Source of the DNA: Christensenella sp034926635 | GTDB taxonomy: Bacteria; Bacillota; Clostridia; Christensenellales; Christensenellaceae | Direction: 5' to 3' | NCBI GenBank assembly: GCA_034926635.1 | Contig: JAYFQX010000022.1 | Location: 20,862-84,861, forward strand | DNA: 64,000 bases | Part shown: one piece after another, positions 62,697 to 64,000 of the stretch | How the letters are laid out: every line of letters starts with the position of its first letter | How positions within the stretch are numbered: position 1 is the first letter of the stretch | The notes under the pieces: model-generated | The model's database searches: none | What the model saw: only the letters and a program-made list of their open reading frames with translations | Told to the model about the DNA's origin: nothing | Made by a program: the position numbers and the translations under genes

Positions 62697-62738
62697 GGCA
62701 GTCTGCGTCATCACGCCGCAGACCGCCTTTTTCCCAAG
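62697..62738. terminator. GC hairpin between ilvA and the amino-acid dehydrogenase
   Basis: GGCAGTCTGCG ... CGCAGACCGCC with TTTTT on the plus strand; the minus strand has only a weak T-rich tail. It may still slow read-through from the dehydrogenase. Confidence 0.5.
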
Positions 62739-62759
62739 CTTCTTATTTTTTAGTATATC

Positions 62760-63791
62760 CTATTTTTCCGCCTCAATGATGGACATTGCGTATTCGTCGG
62801 CCGCCAAATAAGTTGTAATTCCTTTTTCTTTGGCAAGCGCGATCACCTTGCGCGTCGTATCGTAAATCCCATCCACTTTTCTTGTCACGACTTCTTTATC
62901 AAAGCTCGCGTTCGCTACTTCTTCGCTGCAACTGATAATGCCGCCCGCATTAACGATATAATCCGGCAGATAGAGGATATCGCACGCTTCCAGCGCCTCG
63001 CCTGTTTCCGCGTCCGCCAATACGTTGTTGGCGCACCCACTCACCATGGCACAGCGCAGTTTGGCTACGTTTTCCGTATTCAGGATCGCGCCCAGCGCGC
63101 ACGGCGCAAAAATATCGCAATCCGTCGCAATAATATCATCCGTCACTTCCTGCGCGCCCAGCTCTGCAACCGCCTTTGCAACGGCTTCCTTGTTGATGTC
63201 TGTTACCTTTAAAAACGCACCGTCTTTGGCAAGCAGCTCGCACAGCGCATATCCTACGCTACCCAAGCCCTGCACGGCAATCACTTTTCCACTCAGCGAT
63301 TCCGAGCCAAATTTTTCCTTTGCGCCCGCACGGATTCCCATATAGACCCCGCGCGCTGTATAAGGCGAAGGATTTCCGCTGATTTCCGGTCTGCCCGTCA
63401 CATAGGGGGTCACCTCGTTGGTGTAGGCGATATCCTGTGCGGAGATATTCACGTCTTCCGCCGTATAATACCTGCCTCCCAAAGAATTGATGATCCTGCC
63501 ATACGCGTGGAAAAACTCCTGGCTTTTCAATTTTTTCGGATCGCCGATAATGACGGCTTTTCCACCGCCCAGCTTCAAACCGGCAGCGGCGTTTTTGAGC
63601 GTCATCCCACGCGACAGTCTCAAAACGTCATAGATCGCAGCCTCTTCCGTATCGTAATTCCAAAACCGCGTTCCCCCGACGGCAGGTCCCAAAACCGTGC
63701 TGTGTATGGCGACGATCGTTTGAAGTCCCGTGCTCTCATCTCGGGCAAATACTACCTCTTCATGTCCGTATCCCTGCATTTTGTCTAACAT
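62760..63791 (-). CDS. Leucine/phenylalanine/valine dehydrogenase family
   Basis: 343 residues, ELFV dehydrogenase superfamily, short form. Catalytic lysine in NAAAGLKLGGGKAVI, GGRYYTAEDVN and Rossmann VQGLGSVGYALCELL. It deaminates branched-chain amino acids to 2-oxo acids with NAD+. Short length separates it from glutamate dehydrogenase. The neighbouring gene upstream, probably a 2-oxoacid oxidoreductase subunit, would use the product. Confidence 0.92.
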   Translation of the reverse strand: MLDKMQGYGHEEVVFARDESTGLQTIVAIHSTVLGPAVGGTRFWNYDTEEAAIYDVLRLSRGMTLKNAAAGLKLGGGKAVIIGDPKKLKSQEFFHAYGRIINSLGGRYYTAEDVNISAQDIAYTNEVTPYVTGRPEISGNPSPYTARGVYMGIRAGAKEKFGSESLSGKVIAVQGLGSVGYALCELLAKDGAFLKVTDINKEAVAKAVAELGAQEVTDDIIATDCDIFAPCALGAILNTENVAKLRCAMVSGCANNVLADAETGEALEACDILYLPDYIVNAGGIISCSEEVANASFDKEVVTRKVDGIYDTTRKVIALAKEKGITTYLAADEYAMSIIEAEK

Positions 63792-63858
63792 ATCTGTTTC
63801 CTCTCTTTTCTTCCCTATATTATATTTTTATTCTTTCGGACAATTCCACATCTATTTT

Positions 63859-64000
63859 CTACGCCTGTCTTGCAGCCTGTGCGCCCATCTCAAGGGCATG
63901 CTCGTTCATAGGGATCAGTTTTGCTTTCTTTTCTCCCATGATATTCGCGAGGCACTCGATAATCGTCTTGTTTTGTACAACCTTTTTGCATTCGTTGTAC
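63859..64000 (-). CDS. C-terminal fragment, probably 2-oxoacid:ferredoxin oxidoreductase gamma subunit
   Basis: 46 codons and a stop are visible; the gene continues past the right edge. The tail LIPMNEHALEMGAQAARQA resembles the end of gamma subunits of keto-acid:ferredoxin oxidoreductases (porG/vorC-like), which close with an N-x-x-A-L-x-x-G pattern. The assignment is tentative but agrees with the amino-acid dehydrogenase 67 bases downstream. Confidence 0.45.
   Translation of the reverse strand, partial: YNECKKVVQNKTIIECLANIMGEKKAKLIPMNEHALEMGAQAARQA

Overview
The window reads as chromosomal DNA of a Gram-positive, anaerobic member of the Clostridia (Bacillota). The evidence is the gene content: a DivIVA / SepF / YlmE-type cell-division cluster, a SigB/SigF-type sigma factor with partner-switching regulators, a PyrR-attenuated pyrimidine operon with PyrK, an Asp23 protein, a glycyl-radical enzyme with its activase, purine-rich Shine-Dalgarno sites and several near-consensus sigma-A promoters. 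The genus cannot be fixed from sequence alone. Almost all genes lie on the minus strand.

Layout. 1-2.1 kb: the 5' end of sbcD, an iron-dependent alcohol dehydrogenase, then four plus-strand tRNAs (Arg, His, Gln, Lys). 2.05-4.25 kb: a decayed element inserted at the tRNA-Lys 3' end, with a damaged copy of that end as far boundary; it carries a frameshifted phage-type polyvalent protein and an AP2-like tail. 4.5-11.2 kb: a processive glycosyltransferase, a flavodoxin-fold oxidoreductase, an rph-rdgB-phosphodiesterase operon and rqcH with a small unknown partner. 11.2-21.9 kb: a sugar-catabolic island between two identical 33-bp copies of a terminator-like sequence, with an IS3-family scar at its left edge. 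It encodes DeoR, deoxyribose-phosphate aldolase, a DapA-family aldolase, an FGGY kinase, an SDR dehydrogenase and a ribose-type ABC importer in which one permease is fused to the ATPase. 21.9-29.7 kb: pyrR-uraA-pyrC-pyrF-carA-pyrK-pyrD-pyrE behind a PyrR-type attenuator. 29.7-34.3 kb: rluD, lspA, divIVA, sepF, ylmE and a HlyD-like adaptor. 34.4-36.4 kb: an anti-sigma antagonist, a degenerate anti-sigma, a sigma factor and an intact anti-sigma. 36.5-42.3 kb: gdhA, a candidate structured RNA, pncB, lgt and an acyl-CoA synthetase.

42.6-46.4 kb: 6S RNA, tRNA-Gln(CUG), a two-copy 33-nt repeat, a second decayed AP2-like fragment, a small ORF, an Asp23 protein, a class II aldolase and an XRE regulator. 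46.5-57 kb: a seven-gene operon (glycyl-radical enzyme, activase, FGGY kinase, ribose-type ABC importer, class II aldolase) with a divergent LacI regulator and two matching palindromic operators. 57.4-58.8 kb: a PurF-like protein without the N-terminal catalytic cysteine. 58.9-60.9 kb: mobile-element remains, including a decayed large serine recombinase. 61-64 kb: ridA, threonine deaminase, a branched-chain amino-acid dehydrogenase and the tail of what may be a 2-oxoacid oxidoreductase subunit.

The most unusual items are the permease-ATPase fusion, the repeat-bounded sugar island, the glycyl-radical sugar operon without microcompartment genes, the cysteine-less PurF paralog, the sigma module with one apparently ATP-blind anti-sigma, and the uncharacterised RNA near 38.1 kb. 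All calls were made by eye; no database search was run.
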